NCBI GenBank assembly: GCA_902786965.1
Contig: CADAEJ010000004.1
Span: 64,197 to 128,196, forward strand
Reading direction: 5' to 3'
DNA length: 64,000 nt
Source of the DNA: an uncultured Ruminococcus sp.
GTDB lineage: Bacteria; Bacillota; Clostridia; Oscillospirales; Ruminococcaceae
Numbering within the stretch: position 1 is the stretch's first letter; the number at the start of each line of letters is the position of its first letter. This document shows, piece after piece, positions 34,791 through 44,226 of this stretch. Position numbers and translations under genes: made by a program. The notes beneath the pieces are model-generated. The model was not told the origin of the DNA, did not search any database, and saw only the letters and a list, made by a program, of their open reading frames with translations.

Positions 34791-35721
34791 CTGCCTGCGC
34801 CTCCTTTTTTACCGCTGCTGCGCCCACAGGCTTTCTGCGGGTGACCATATCAATATACGGTGTTGCGATGTTCATAATAAGTATCGAGAAGGATACGCCC
34901 TCGGGGTAATTGGCATAGAACCTGATAACGCAGGTTATAATACCGCAGCCTATGCCGAAGATGACCTTGCCCGTTTTTGAAACAGGTGTTGTAACGTAGT
35001 CTGTCGCCATAAATATTGCGCCCAGCATAAGTCCGCCCGAAAGTATCTGATAAAGCGGATCCTTGCCTGCTGCCCACGAGAATGCGAAAGCCGTTGCGAT
35101 AAACGCAAGCGGTGCGTGCGGAGTTATCACCCTTACCGCAACAAGATATATCCCTCCTGCGATAAGCGCCGCAGCACTCACCTCGCCAAGACACCCCGGG
35201 CATCTGCCGATGAACAGATCCCAGTAGCTGTACAGCCTGTAGTTATCAACAAGCGGTGTGGGCGCGGTCGAAACATCTGCCATAACTGACGGCATTATCC
35301 AGTTTGTCATCGGTCCGGTAAAGGAAAGCATAAGCACTATCCTGCCCACTATCGCGGGGTTTGCAAAGTTTTGTCCGAGTCCGCCGAAGATCTGCTTTAC
35401 AATGACTATCGCCACAAACGTGCCTATTACCGCCATCCAGTAGGGCAGCGTAGGCGGCAGATTGAACGCAAGCAGCATACCCGTCACAAACGCCGAGAGG
35501 TCATGTGTGGTGTCGGGTCTTTTCATAACGATATTGCAAAGCTTTTCCCATATGACTGCGGAAAGCATACAAACGCTGGTCAGCACAAGCGCTCTTCCGC
35601 CGAACAGGTACGCAGAAATGACCAGTGCGGGAAACAGCGCAATGAGCACGTGCAGCATTATTTTTGAAGTGGTCGCCCCGCTGCGTATGTGCGGCGATGG
35701 GCTCACTGTCAGATTATCCAA
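34780..35721 (-). CDS. rnfD: Rnf complex subunit D
   Basis: 313 residues; start TTG at 35721, 7 bases after GGGAGG. About ten membrane helices are visible. Conserved stretches are SPHIRSGATTSKIM at the N-terminus, FGGLGQNFANPAIVGR near residue 115 and ATDYVTTPVSKTGK near 245. The segment DVSTAPTPL near 170 is where RnfD normally carries a covalently bound FMN on Thr. The subunit is thought to form part of the ion pathway. Confidence 0.95.
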   Translation of the reverse strand: MDNLTVSPSPHIRSGATTSKIMLHVLIALFPALVISAYLFGGRALVLTSVCMLSAVIWEKLCNIVMKRPDTTHDLSAFVTGMLLAFNLPPTLPYWMAVIGTFVAIVIVKQIFGGLGQNFANPAIVGRIVLMLSFTGPMTNWIMPSVMADVSTAPTPLVDNYRLYSYWDLFIGRCPGCLGEVSAAALIAGGIYLVAVRVITPHAPLAFIATAFAFSWAAGKDPLYQILSGGLMLGAIFMATDYVTTPVSKTGKVIFGIGCGIITCVIRFYANYPEGVSFSILIMNIATPYIDMVTRRKPVGAAAVKKEAQAGEK

Positions 35722-35736
35722 AGCGCAACCTCCCTG

Positions 35737-37029
35737 TTATGTCCTTAATAAAGCTTTTGCAAGCTGGTTTTTTTCGGCAAGGTTTCGCTTTGCGGGGCAG
35801 ACGTAGGTGCAGCTGCCGCAGTTCATACAAAGTGATACCTTCATCTTTTTGAGCGTTTCTCTGTCCTTTTTATCAAATGCCTTTTCAAGCACGGTCGGCA
35901 TCAGCCCGACAGGGCAAGCCTCTATGCAGCGTCCGCAGCGTATGCAGTTGGTCTGCACGGGCTTTGGCTTTTTATCTTCTTTTTTGAGTGCAAGCACAGC
36001 GCTGTGCGTCTTGCACACGGGGTCGGAGAGGTCGAAAAGGTCTATACCCATCATCGGACCGCCCGCTATCGCCTTTGACATATCATCAAAGTCGCAGTCG
36101 GCAAACGCAAGCACCTCTTTAAAGGAAATGCCCAGCGGCACTATAACGTTGCAGGGTGTTTTCACCGCATCGCCGCTGACGGTCATACGCTTTTTAACAA
36201 GCGGCATACCCGTTGCCATATATTCGCCGATAAAGCCGCAGGTAGACACGTTTATAACGATAACACCGACATCTGCGGGTATCCTGCCCTCCTGCACCAC
36301 TCTGCCTGTTATGTTGTAAACTATCACCTTTTCCGCGCCCTGCGGATACTTGGCTTTAAGCGGCACTATCGTCACAGAGCCTCCGCCCTGCGCCGCCTTG
36401 CGCTTCATAAGCTCGATAGCATCGGGCTTGTTTTTCTCAATGCCGATGTACACATTTTTTATGTCAAGATTTTTTCTGATATGCTCTATCCCCTCAAAAA
36501 TGCGGTCTGCATTTTCAAGCATCTCGCGGTGGTCGCCTGTGAGATAAGGCTCACACTCTGCCGCATTTACTACGAGGGTATCAACGCTGAATTTCTTTTC
36601 GTCAAAGCCGAACTTTACGTGCGTGGGGAATCCTGCGCCGCCAAGTCCGCAGCAGCCCGATTCTCTCACGGCGCGGCAAAAGCTGTCCCTGTCGGTGACA
36701 AGCGGAGGCTTCAAGCCGTCTATAACCGTCTGCTCGCCGTCCGTTTCGATATCAACGCACTTGCAGACCTTTCCGCTTACAAGCAGAAGCTCGCTTATGC
36801 CCGTTACCGTTCCCGATACGGAGGAATGAACAGGCACCGACATATACTTGTCGCTGTCGCCTATCTTCTGCCCTACAAGCACCTTATCGCCCTTTTTCAC
36901 AAGCACATCGCACGCAGCGCCCATGCTTTGCAGCATAGGTATGCTCACCTTTTTCGGCACAGGTATAGGCACGCTCGCAGATGCGGCGGTGTCTTTTCTA
37001 TGGTCAAGGATCAAGCCTTTCAGCTTCAT
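35737..37029 (-). CDS. rnfC: Rnf complex subunit C (NADH-binding)
   Basis: 430 residues. A flavoprotein-51K-like fold carries GLGGAGFPTHVK near residue 125, the NAD/FMN-binding glycine-rich loop, and VVNAAECEPYLTGDH. Two 4Fe-4S motifs lie at the C-terminus: CIRCGRCIEACPVG near 370 and CMNCGSCTYVCPAK near 409. RnfC exchanges electrons with NAD+ on the cytoplasmic side. It follows apbE by 21 bp. Confidence 0.96.
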   Translation of the reverse strand: MKLKGLILDHRKDTAASASVPIPVPKKVSIPMLQSMGAACDVLVKKGDKVLVGQKIGDSDKYMSVPVHSSVSGTVTGISELLLVSGKVCKCVDIETDGEQTVIDGLKPPLVTDRDSFCRAVRESGCCGLGGAGFPTHVKFGFDEKKFSVDTLVVNAAECEPYLTGDHREMLENADRIFEGIEHIRKNLDIKNVYIGIEKNKPDAIELMKRKAAQGGGSVTIVPLKAKYPQGAEKVIVYNITGRVVQEGRIPADVGVIVINVSTCGFIGEYMATGMPLVKKRMTVSGDAVKTPCNVIVPLGISFKEVLAFADCDFDDMSKAIAGGPMMGIDLFDLSDPVCKTHSAVLALKKEDKKPKPVQTNCIRCGRCIEACPVGLMPTVLEKAFDKKDRETLKKMKVSLCMNCGSCTYVCPAKRNLAEKNQLAKALLRT

Positions 37030-37050
37030 TTCAGGCGCATCCTCCCTTCG

Positions 37051-38070
37051 TTACTTTTCAACTATTATTTTATGCCCGCTTTTCTGAAGTGTTATTTTAT
37101 TCTCGAGCGAGCTTGATATATGCACGTTCCCCTGCGTATCAACGGCGATCAGCTGCAAACTCTTGTCGGCAAAATACTCACCGAGCTTTTTGGTGCCGCC
37201 GATGAAAACACTTGTCGAGAGCTGGTCGGACTTTAGTCCGCCGTCACAGATGACCGTCACGCTGGTGAGGTCTGTCTGCACAGGTCTGCCCGTGGTCTTG
37301 TCAAAGATGTGTATGTAGCGCTTGCCGTCTGCCTCAAAGTATCTTTCGTAGCCGCCCGAGGTCGATACAAAGCACTCGCCGCAGGTGAATTTCAAAAGCA
37401 TTCCGTCGGGGCTTTCGGGGTCTTTTACGGCAACGCTGAAATCCTTGCCGTCGGGCTTTTTGCCGTACAAAAGGCTTGACGAGCCCATTGTCACGACTGC
37501 GCACTGCGCGCCGTCCTTTTTCAGCACCTTCTTTGCCGCGTCAAGAGCATAGCCCTTTGCCGCCGCGCCCGCGTCGAGCTGCGCGCCGTTTCTGAGCGTA
37601 CAGCTGCTGCCCTCAAGGGTGATATTTTCATAGCCGCAGGTCTTGAGCGCTATGGCTATATCCTCGTCCTTGGGAACTTTCGGGTCTTTTCCCGTGACGT
37701 TCCACAGCTTTGTCACCGCACCGACCGATATATCTGCATCGGGGTATTTTTCCGTCAGCAAGACAGACTGTTCAAGGAAGGTCTTCATATCCTCCGACAG
37801 CTTGCCCGATCCGCTGCGGTTAAGCTGCGATATCTCGCTTTTTTCATTATGGCTGTCAAACACGCTGTCAAGCCGCGCTATCTCGTCACATATCTTCGCG
37901 GGGTCAGCGCCCCACGTTTTTGCCGTGCAGGCAGTATCCATAGCAAAGACGGTCTTTTCCCGTGCCTGCGCGTCTTTATGACCCTTTGCAAGCATCAGCA
38001 CCGCGCCTGCCGCAAACACGAGCAGCGCAAATATCACCGCCGCCAATACTATCCTGCTGCTTTTTTTCAT
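37051..38070 (-). CDS. apbE: ApbE-type FAD:protein FMN transferase
   Basis: 339 residues. A single N-terminal hydrophobic segment (about 7-28) anchors or exports it; it lacks a lipobox Cys. Family motifs are MDTACTAKTWG near 44, DAGAAAKGYALD near 170 (the AKGY motif) and a Mg/FAD-binding region with SVTVICDGGLKSDQLST near 275. It transfers FMN from FAD to Thr in RnfG and RnfD outside the membrane. Its place directly before rnfC supports this job. Confidence 0.94.
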   Translation of the reverse strand: MKKSSRIVLAAVIFALLVFAAGAVLMLAKGHKDAQAREKTVFAMDTACTAKTWGADPAKICDEIARLDSVFDSHNEKSEISQLNRSGSGKLSEDMKTFLEQSVLLTEKYPDADISVGAVTKLWNVTGKDPKVPKDEDIAIALKTCGYENITLEGSSCTLRNGAQLDAGAAAKGYALDAAKKVLKKDGAQCAVVTMGSSSLLYGKKPDGKDFSVAVKDPESPDGMLLKFTCGECFVSTSGGYERYFEADGKRYIHIFDKTTGRPVQTDLTSVTVICDGGLKSDQLSTSVFIGGTKKLGEYFADKSLQLIAVDTQGNVHISSSLENKITLQKSGHKIIVEK

Positions 38071-38135
38071 CTCTGCCTCCCGTTTTATGCTCTTGAAATG
38101 CCGAGGAAAATATGTTATACTTTAATGTAGTTTGA

Positions 38136-38753
38136 TCATGATGTGCCAAGCAGCTCCTCACACTCACCCACGAACGTCCGCAGCTCGTGACCGCGTTCAA
38201 CGGGCAGCTCGAACCTGTCGCGCCTTATGTGACAGCCCTCGATAAGACTGTGAAGTATCTGCGGCACATTCTCGACCATACGGCTGACCGCGGCTCTTGA
38301 TGATGCTGCATCGCTGCTGAACATTCTGCCCGTATTATGCGGATTTGCCTCGTAAAGCTGTCTGAACACGTTGTAGATACAAAGCTTCAGATACTCGTCA
38401 ATGCCCTTTTCAAGCACCGCCGAGCCTGAGTTTTCAACAAGCTGTTCAAGCAGGCTCAATGCGCCTGCAAGACTGCTCTCGATCTCGGGTGTTTCAAACA
38501 CCCATGTATCAGCGTGGTTTTCACCGAATACCGTTTCGTAGCTCACGCCGTAAATATTTATAAGGTCAAGCACAAAGCCGATAGAAAACGCCTTTTTGCC
38601 GTTTTCAACTGCCGAGAGATAGGACTGTGTGCAGCCTGCTTTTTCTGCTGCCTGCACCTGTGTAAGCCCCTTGGCTTTTCGCACGGCGGCAAGCTTTTCG
38701 CCTATTTCAAGCAATCTTTCGCTGCCCTGTGCAGCGCTTTGCTGCTCGGTCAA
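38136..38753 (-). CDS. XRE-family transcriptional regulator upstream of apbE-rnf
   Basis: 205 residues. The start is taken as TTG at 38753 (site GGGG 7 bases upstream); no ATG fits. A helix-turn-helix of the Cro/C1 type covers about residues 16-70 (KLAAVRKAKGLTQVQAAEKAG, then TQSYLSAVENGK). The C-terminal ~130 residues are helical with no recognised domain. It is 66 bp before apbE on the same strand, with no terminator I can see between, so it may be co-transcribed with or control the Rnf genes (inference). Confidence 0.8.
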   Translation of the reverse strand: MTEQQSAAQGSERLLEIGEKLAAVRKAKGLTQVQAAEKAGCTQSYLSAVENGKKAFSIGFVLDLINIYGVSYETVFGENHADTWVFETPEIESSLAGALSLLEQLVENSGSAVLEKGIDEYLKLCIYNVFRQLYEANPHNTGRMFSSDAASSRAAVSRMVENVPQILHSLIEGCHIRRDRFELPVERGHELRTFVGECEELLGTS

Positions 38754-38789
38754 ATAAAACGCCCCATTTCTTCAACATTATACAGAATA

Positions 38790-38818
38790 ATTATACAACA
38801 TTATTTATTTTTTGTAAA
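38790..38818 (-). promoter_or_regulatory. Promoter of the XRE regulator (possibly of the whole rnf transcript)
   Basis: Minus strand: TTTACA, 17-bp spacer, TATAAT. Two copies of ATTATACA on the plus strand (38777-38784 and 38790-38797) overlap and follow the -10 box and could be an autoregulatory site. Confidence 0.6.
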
Positions 38819-38952
38819 TAGAAAATATGCCCAATATTACGGCATGATATCGGTACAAATCTTACTTTACATCAAAAATACAGGCTTTGAAAAAAAGAGA
38901 GGGTTTTATCCCTGTCCTTGACCACTTTCAAAAGCCGAAAGGAGTACACATA

Positions 38953-39627
38953 ATGAAAGGTTACCGCATAGTTTTCATACGCCACGGAATGACCGAGGCA
39001 AACGCTGACGGCAGATACATCGGCGTGACGGATCTTCCTTTGAGTCAGGAGGGCGCACAGGCGCTTTACGACAAGCTCGAAAAGTACGAATACCCGCCCG
39101 CACAGAAGGTCTACACATCGCCGCTGAAGCGCTGCAAGCAAACGGTGAGCATTTTGCAGCCAAACCGCCTGACAGTCGAGCTGCCCGAGCTTTGCGAAAT
39201 GGACTTCGGCGACTTTGAGAACAAGCCCGTCAGCGAGCTTATCGACACCGACAGCTACCGCAAGTTCATACAGGGCGGACTTGACAACCCCGCACCTAAC
39301 GGCGAATCGCTGCGCGATGTGATAAACCGCTGCTACAAGGCTTTACAGATTATAATTTCGGATATGATGTACGAGGGACTTACAAACGTGGCGGTAGTCA
39401 CACACAGCGGCATCATAATGAATATGCTCTCCTGCTTTGGCATACCAAAGCGCAAGCCTATGGACTATTCGTGCGACTTCGGCGAGGGCTTTGAGGTGCT
39501 TGTCAGCGCATCAATGTGGCAGCGCAGCGAGGCTTTCGAGGTGCTTTGCACCTATCCCGCAGGCGAGGAGATAGAGGAGTACAGCTACTCCGACCCCGAT
39601 GAAAGCTCCTCCGAACTTCCGTCATGA
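38953..39627 (+). CDS. Histidine phosphatase family protein (phosphoglycerate mutase-like)
   Basis: 224 residues from the ATG at 38953 (RBS GAAAGGAG). The catalytic motif is FIRHGMTEANADGRYIG near residue 8. The second Arg lies in TSPLKRCKQTV and the second His in VVTHSGIIM near 160. The active-site Glu is in CEMDFGDFENK. The length fits small-molecule phosphatases such as CobC/GpmB types. The C-terminus is acidic. It overlaps the next gene by ATGA. Confidence 0.88.
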   Translation: MKGYRIVFIRHGMTEANADGRYIGVTDLPLSQEGAQALYDKLEKYEYPPAQKVYTSPLKRCKQTVSILQPNRLTVELPELCEMDFGDFENKPVSELIDTDSYRKFIQGGLDNPAPNGESLRDVINRCYKALQIIISDMMYEGLTNVAVVTHSGIIMNMLSCFGIPKRKPMDYSCDFGEGFEVLVSASMWQRSEAFEVLCTYPAGEEIEEYSYSDPDESSSELPS

Positions 39628-40496
39628 AGATACTTGTAATAGGCGGCACGCGGTTTTTCGGAGTACCGATGGTGAAAAAGCTTATCGCTGACGGTCACGA
39701 GGTCACGCTTGCGACAAGGGGTCAGCACAAGGACACGTTCGGCAGCGCCGTTTTGCGTATCGTTATGGATAAAACAGACGAAAGCAGCGTAAAAGCGGCA
39801 CTTTGCGGCAAACGCTTTGACGCTGTGATAGACAAGGTCGCATATTCGTCGAACGATGTGCGCTCGCTTTTAAGGCACGCGCGGTGCGGCAGATACATAC
39901 AGATGTCCTCCTGCGCGGTATACCAAAGCGCTCACACAGGCATTGCCGAGGATGAATTTGACGCAAAGAGCTTCCCTCTGCAATGGCTTGACAGACCGAG
40001 CGATTACGCGCTGGGCAAAAGACTTGCCGAAAGAGCCGCGCTGGAGTTTATGGACGAAAAAAACTGCGTTTTTGTGCGCTTTCCCGTTGTGCTTGGCGAA
40101 AATGACTACACGGGCAGGCTTGCGTTTTACGCACAGCACATCTGCATGGGCTTGCCGATGTGCATAGAAAACCCCGATGTGCAGTGTTCGTACATTCATC
40201 AGACGCAAGCGGGCGAGTTTATCGCAAAGCTCGCAGATACCGACATTTCAGGCGCTGTAAACGGCTGCTCGGTCGGAACGGTATCACAAAGAGAGATAGT
40301 ATCCTGCATTGAAAAAATAAGCGGCAGACAGGCTATCTTTTCACCAAGCGGCGACAAAGCGCCTTATGACGATACCGCGAGCGATACATCTTACGACTGC
40401 ACAAAGGCGGAGTCAACGGGGTTTGCCTTTGAACAGATAAACTCGTATCTTTACGCTCTGCTCGGGCGAGAGAGCGAAAAATTCAAAAATAACTAA
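39624..40496 (+). CDS. NAD-dependent epimerase/dehydratase family protein (extended SDR)
   Basis: 290 residues. The N-terminal Rossmann loop is VIGGTRFFG (GxxxFxG type). The catalytic region has SSCAVYQ near residue 93 and DYALGKRLAE near 132, where YxxxK appears as YALGK. The substrate is unknown; the family acts on nucleotide sugars or related compounds. Similar Firmicute proteins are often annotated as reductases. It is translationally coupled to the phosphatase and followed 16 bp later by a membrane protein gene. Confidence 0.8.
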   Translation: MKILVIGGTRFFGVPMVKKLIADGHEVTLATRGQHKDTFGSAVLRIVMDKTDESSVKAALCGKRFDAVIDKVAYSSNDVRSLLRHARCGRYIQMSSCAVYQSAHTGIAEDEFDAKSFPLQWLDRPSDYALGKRLAERAALEFMDEKNCVFVRFPVVLGENDYTGRLAFYAQHICMGLPMCIENPDVQCSYIHQTQAGEFIAKLADTDISGAVNGCSVGTVSQREIVSCIEKISGRQAIFSPSGDKAPYDDTASDTSYDCTKAESTGFAFEQINSYLYALLGRESEKFKNN

Positions 40497-40511
40497 AAAG
40501 GGGGTACAGCC

Positions 40512-41348
40512 GTGCTGACCGTCAGACAGATAAAAATAAAAGCGCGAAGTGCGCTCAATGACAAAATGGGTGACGCGCTGACTATAACCATGCACGCTGT
40601 CACAAACATATGTATGATAGCCCTGCTGGAGTTCTCGCTGTACCTGATACTTGCGCGCTTCGGTCTGGGATATTACTACGACCTGCGCAACATCGTCAAA
40701 ATACCCTGGGTAGCGGTGATGTGGGGCATACAGGCAGTGGTGATAATCAGCTTTCTGACCTATCAGCGCATGATAACCCGCAGGCTGTTTGTGGATATTT
40801 CGGTAGGCAAGGACTATATCCCCACACGGCAGTACATATTTGCACACACAAACGAGTTTATCAGGATATCCCTGCGTTCATCGCTGATAATGAATTTTCT
40901 CAAAGCGGTGATGTTCTCGCCTATCGTGCTTTCGGTCTATCTTATCTATATGTGGGGACAGCGCAACCGCACGGACGAGCTCACCTCGCTGGGACTTTTC
41001 GTATTTATGCTGTGTATCGGCTTTACGATAATCTGGACAGGCATTTTCATCAAGTACTGTGCATCGCTCGCACTTGCGCCGTACATAATGTCGCTCAATC
41101 CGCGCACGAATGTATTTGATGCGTGCGACCTCTCGGCAAAGCTGATGGACGGGCACTACGGACAGTATCTTTCGGTGCTGCTTTCGTTTGTGGTGTATCT
41201 TCCGCTGATGATACTTATTTACCCGATCTTTGTGATATATCCGTTTCTGGAGACTTCGTACAGCACTATGGTAAAGGACATTATGGGCGATTACTGGCAG
41301 GATAAGGTGCCCGCGATGATAAGAAGATGGCAGAAATATCAAAAGTGA
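40512..41348 (+). CDS. Hypothetical multi-pass membrane protein (DUF975-like layout)
   Basis: 278 residues; the start is GTG at 40512 after AAAGGGGG. Six hydrophobic segments are visible (about 26-48, 70-88, 120-145, 158-182, 190-205 and 225-248). The amphipathic N-terminus (LTVRQIKIKARSAL) and the layout recall DUF975 proteins, but the match is loose. Its last 22 bases overlap the pseudouridine synthase start, so translation is coupled. Confidence 0.6.
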   Translation: MLTVRQIKIKARSALNDKMGDALTITMHAVTNICMIALLEFSLYLILARFGLGYYYDLRNIVKIPWVAVMWGIQAVVIISFLTYQRMITRRLFVDISVGKDYIPTRQYIFAHTNEFIRISLRSSLIMNFLKAVMFSPIVLSVYLIYMWGQRNRTDELTSLGLFVFMLCIGFTIIWTGIFIKYCASLALAPYIMSLNPRTNVFDACDLSAKLMDGHYGQYLSVLLSFVVYLPLMILIYPIFVIYPFLETSYSTMVKDIMGDYWQDKVPAMIRRWQKYQK

Positions 41349-42184
41349 CATTTACCTGCACCTGCGATGAGGACGGCAGAAAGCTCGGCGATGTTCTGCG
41401 CGCGCACGGCTTTTCACGAAAGCTTGTCACGCGCCTTAAACGAACAGAAAACGGCATCCTGCGCGGCGGTCTGCCCATAAGGACGGTCGATACCGTGTTT
41501 TGCGGCGATGTGATAACCATTACCGAGAGCGACACGGGCGGCGCAGAGCCAAATCCCGCGCTTGACGTTCACATTCTGTACGAGGACGAGCATTTAGCCG
41601 TATTTGACAAGCCGCCGATGATGCCCTGCCACGAGTCGATAAAGCATCGCGGTGATACGCTTGCAAACTATTTTGCCGCACATTGCCCGGGGACTGTTTT
41701 CAGATGCGTCAACCGCCTTGACCGCGATACCAGCGGCTGCGTGGTCGTTGCAAAGAGCAGGTTCTGCGCGAACGCTCTGCAAAAGAGCTGCGATAAGGTC
41801 TATATCGGCATATGCAAAGACCTCTCCCTCGGCGGCGGACGGATATGCGCGCCTGTCGCACGCGAGAAAGAGTCGATAATCAAGCGCTGTGTGCGCACTG
41901 ACGGTCAGTATGCCGCGACCAACTTTTTTGTGATGCAAAGGTACGGTCGGTACAGTCTTTGCAGGTTTGTGCTGGAAACGGGCAGAACGCACCAGATACG
42001 CTGTCATATGGCGCATATTGGGCACGCGCTCGTCGGGGACGATATGTACGGCGAAAAAAGCGAGCTTATCACAAGACAGGCTCTGCACTGCGCACAGGTG
42101 CGCTTTGTTCACCCCGTCACGCACGAAAAGCTGACGATAAGCGCACCACTGCCAGATGATATGAAAAGGATAATGGATACATAA
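41327..42184 (+). CDS. RluA-family RNA pseudouridine synthase
   Basis: 285 residues. An N-terminal S4-like region (about 15-70) precedes the catalytic domain. The catalytic motif CVNRLDRDTSGCVVVAK near residue 127 holds the essential Asp. Other family segments are HILYEDEHLAVFDKPPMMPCH and the C-terminal ETGRTHQIRCHMAHIGHALVGD. It isomerises specific uridines in rRNA or tRNA; which ones cannot be told. The start lies inside the preceding gene. Confidence 0.92.
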   Translation: MAEISKVTFTCTCDEDGRKLGDVLRAHGFSRKLVTRLKRTENGILRGGLPIRTVDTVFCGDVITITESDTGGAEPNPALDVHILYEDEHLAVFDKPPMMPCHESIKHRGDTLANYFAAHCPGTVFRCVNRLDRDTSGCVVVAKSRFCANALQKSCDKVYIGICKDLSLGGGRICAPVAREKESIIKRCVRTDGQYAATNFFVMQRYGRYSLCRFVLETGRTHQIRCHMAHIGHALVGDDMYGEKSELITRQALHCAQVRFVHPVTHEKLTISAPLPDDMKRIMDT

Positions 42185-42185
42185 A

Positions 42186-42216
42186 AAACTCCCGCATCAC
42201 GCTGATACGGGAGTTT
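42186..42216 (+). terminator. Terminator of the 38953-42184 gene group
   Basis: Perfect 9-bp stem AAACTCCCG / CGGGAGTTT with a short T tail, right after the stop codon. Confidence 0.75.
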
Positions 42217-42332
42217 GTACTGTTTGCACATATATCAGAAAGCCCGTTTGTGCATAGATACAAATATTATAAGAGAATGCACAAATACGACTCTGTGAAA
42301 CGTATACAGTATAGAGGGACAAGTTCGCTCTG

Positions 42333-42813
42333 TTGTACTGTATAACAAACAAAAAGCTGATGATAATCATCGGCTGTGCGCTCGCAGCGGCGGCAGTTGC
42401 TGCAATCGTTCTTCTTCGTATATTTGTGTTTTATGACACGCCGGGCACACAGTTCAAAAACATAAAAAGCTCGGACATAGAGAGCGTCACCGGTAAGATG
42501 TATACAGAAGGTTCAACCGGCGAAATAAAAGGCGATGATATAGATGAGTTCATAAAGCTGATGAGAGATGCCGATTATAAACGCTCCGACCGCTCCGACC
42601 ACTACGCTTCCGTGATCTGCTTTGAAGTTAAATACAAAGATGGGAAAGAGCAGCAGATCTCTGTTGTTGGAAGTTATGGAAGCAGCGATGACAATGACTC
42701 CGGTGTACAAAGGCTTTGTCAAAATAGACGACGGTGATTATTACGAATGTGATACCAAGGAATTATTTGAGCTGTTTCTGAAAAACAGCAATTCAAGGTA
42801 CAAAAAAAGCTGA
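42333..42813 (+). pseudogene. Frameshifted gene for a small membrane-anchored protein
   Basis: The first frame (42333-42737) encodes a membrane helix (about residues 10-30) and a soluble part up to VVGSYGSSDDNDSG, then runs into an unlike tail ending QNRRR. The frame one base later, from about 42705 to 42813, continues with VYKGFVKIDDGDYYECD and KELFELFLKNS, which reads as the proper end. Moving from one frame to the other needs one base to be skipped near 42690-42710, so one extra base (or two lost) explains it. It may be a recent pseudogene, a sequencing error or a programmed shift; I see no slippery site. The 5' start (TTG 42333 or ATG 42360) is unsure. Confidence 0.6.
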
Positions 42814-42836
42814 CCGCGATTGGTCAGCTTTTTGTT
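42804..42836. terminator. Bidirectional terminator between the frameshifted gene and ilvE
   Basis: Perfect 12-bp stem AAAAAGCTGACC / GGTCAGCTTTTT, with T runs in both directions. Confidence 0.85.
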
Positions 42837-42845
42837 TTGTTAATA

Positions 42846-43916
42846 TCAGTCTATCTTCTCTATCCAGCCGAATGTATCTGGGATAGTGCCCCACTGGATA
42901 CCTGTCATTGTATCGTACAGCATCTGCGAGATAGGTCCTATCTCATTGTTGTTGATAGTCATTACCTTATCGCCCCACTTGAGATGTCCGACAGGTGAGA
43001 TAACAGCGGCTGTACCTGTGCCGAATACCTCGTCAAGCTTGCCGTTATCGTAAGCATCGGCGATCTCCTGGATAGAGATCCTTCTCTCGCTTACCTTGTA
43101 GCCCTTGCTCTTGCAGACTTCAAGTGCAGACTTTCTGGTGATACCCGGCAGTACCGAACCAGTCAGCTCGGGAGTGATGACCTCGCCGTCGATAACAAAG
43201 AAGATGTTCATCGAGCCGACTTCCTCAACGTACTTTCTCTCAACGCCGTCAAGCCAGAGCACCTGCTCGTAGTCCTGCTCGTGAGCCTCAGCCTGACCTG
43301 CAAGCGAGATAGCGTAGTTAGCGGCAGTCTTGGCAAAGCCTGTACCGCCTCTTACTGCTCTTACATACTGGTTTTCAACATAGATCTTAACAGGGTTCAG
43401 ACCTGTGGAATAATATGCGCCCGATGGAGAAAGGATTATCATAAGCAGATAGTGGTCTGCGGGCTTAACGCCAACATACGGATCGGTAGCGAAGATGAAA
43501 GGTCTGATGTAAAGTGATGTACCTGCGCTGTGCGGTACCCAGTCGGCCTCCATCTTTACAAGCTCTTTGAGTGCGTAGAGCATAAAGTCCTCATCAACCT
43601 CGGGGATGACCATTCTCTTTGCGGAGTTATTGAGTCTTTTGAAGTTCTCCTGCGGTCTGAAAAGCTGGATAGAGCCGTCAGCAACTCTGTAAGCCTTGAG
43701 TCCCTCGAAGATCTCCTGACCGTAGTGCAGGCACATAGCGGCAGGCGAGATAGGGAAATCACCGTAAGGTACGATCCTTGGGTTGTTCCAGCCCTTGCCC
43801 TCGTCATAGTTCATTACGAACATATGGTCGGTGAAGATGTGACCGAACCCGAGCTTTGATTCGTCTGTCGGCTTAGGCTTTGGATTTGCGGTCTTTTCGA
43901 TTTTGATTTGCATCAT
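42846..43916 (-). CDS. ilvE: Branched-chain amino acid aminotransferase
   Basis: 356 residues from the ATG at 43916, 7 bases after AAGGA. It is a fold-type IV, class II BCAT: the Lys that binds pyridoxal phosphate lies in [14 protein letters not shown] near residue 190-200, and further markers are [21 protein letters not shown] and [12 protein letters not shown]. It interconverts branched-chain amino acids and their keto acids with glutamate/2-oxoglutarate. The open frame extends 35 codons upstream without a stop, but no RBS supports that longer form. Confidence 0.95.
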   Translation of the reverse strand: MMQIKIEKTANPKPKPTDESKLGFGHIFTDHMFVMNYDEGKGWNNPRIVPYGDFPISPAAMCLHYGQEIFEGLKAYRVADGSIQLFRPQENFKRLNNSAKRMVIPEVDEDFMLYALKELVKMEADWVPHSAGTSLYIRPFIFATDPYVGVKPADHYLLMIILSPSGAYYSTGLNPVKIYVENQYVRAVRGGTGFAKTAANYAISLAGQAEAHEQDYEQVLWLDGVERKYVEEVGSMNIFFVIDGEVITPELTGSVLPGITRKSALEVCKSKGYKVSERRISIQEIADAYDNGKLDEVFGTGTAAVISPVGHLKWGDKVMTINNNEIGPISQMLYDTMTGIQWGTIPDTFGWIEKID

Positions 43917-44047
43917 TTTAAAATCCTTCTTTCCTAAAAAATCGTTGACATTATTTAACTCGCAGCAAGGCGCGGTGTAAGCTGACTTGACATCGGCAGC
44001 AGCGAGGCAATTATCCTTCACGCGGCGCGTGGAATTTCAGTAATTTG

Positions 44048-44076
44048 ATTATATCACTTTAAAGCGATAATTTCAA
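44048..44076 (-). promoter_or_regulatory. ilvE promoter
   Basis: Minus strand: TTGAAA, 17-bp spacer, TATAAT. The leader is about 125 nt and contains GC-rich segments, but I could not match it to a T-box or other known riboswitch. Confidence 0.8.
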
Positions 44077-44183
44077 GTACCCTGCGGCATTTTTTCGCGG
44101 CACAGCGAACAATATTATTCTAAAACACTAAAAGCCTGCCTTGTTTTTGCGAAAATTGTGCAAAACGTGCAATTTCTGCGCTG

Positions 44184-44226
44184 GAAAACGTTTTCGGTTG
44201 ACATTGATACTTTTTAGGTATATAAT
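44184..44226 (+). promoter_or_regulatory. Perfect consensus promoter with LacI-type operator, facing noncoding DNA
   Basis: TTGACA (44198-44203), 17 bp, TATAAT (44221-44226). Immediately upstream, GAAAACGTTTTC (44184-44195) is a perfect 12-bp palindrome with a central CG, the form of LacI/GalR-family operators. Downstream I find no ORF with an RBS before the tRNA and repeat region, so the product would be a noncoding RNA or a lost gene. Confidence 0.65.

Noticed and set aside
42622-42813. Separate 63-residue gene
   Set aside because: Its end continues the upstream membrane protein in a shifted frame, and its start lacks an RBS.
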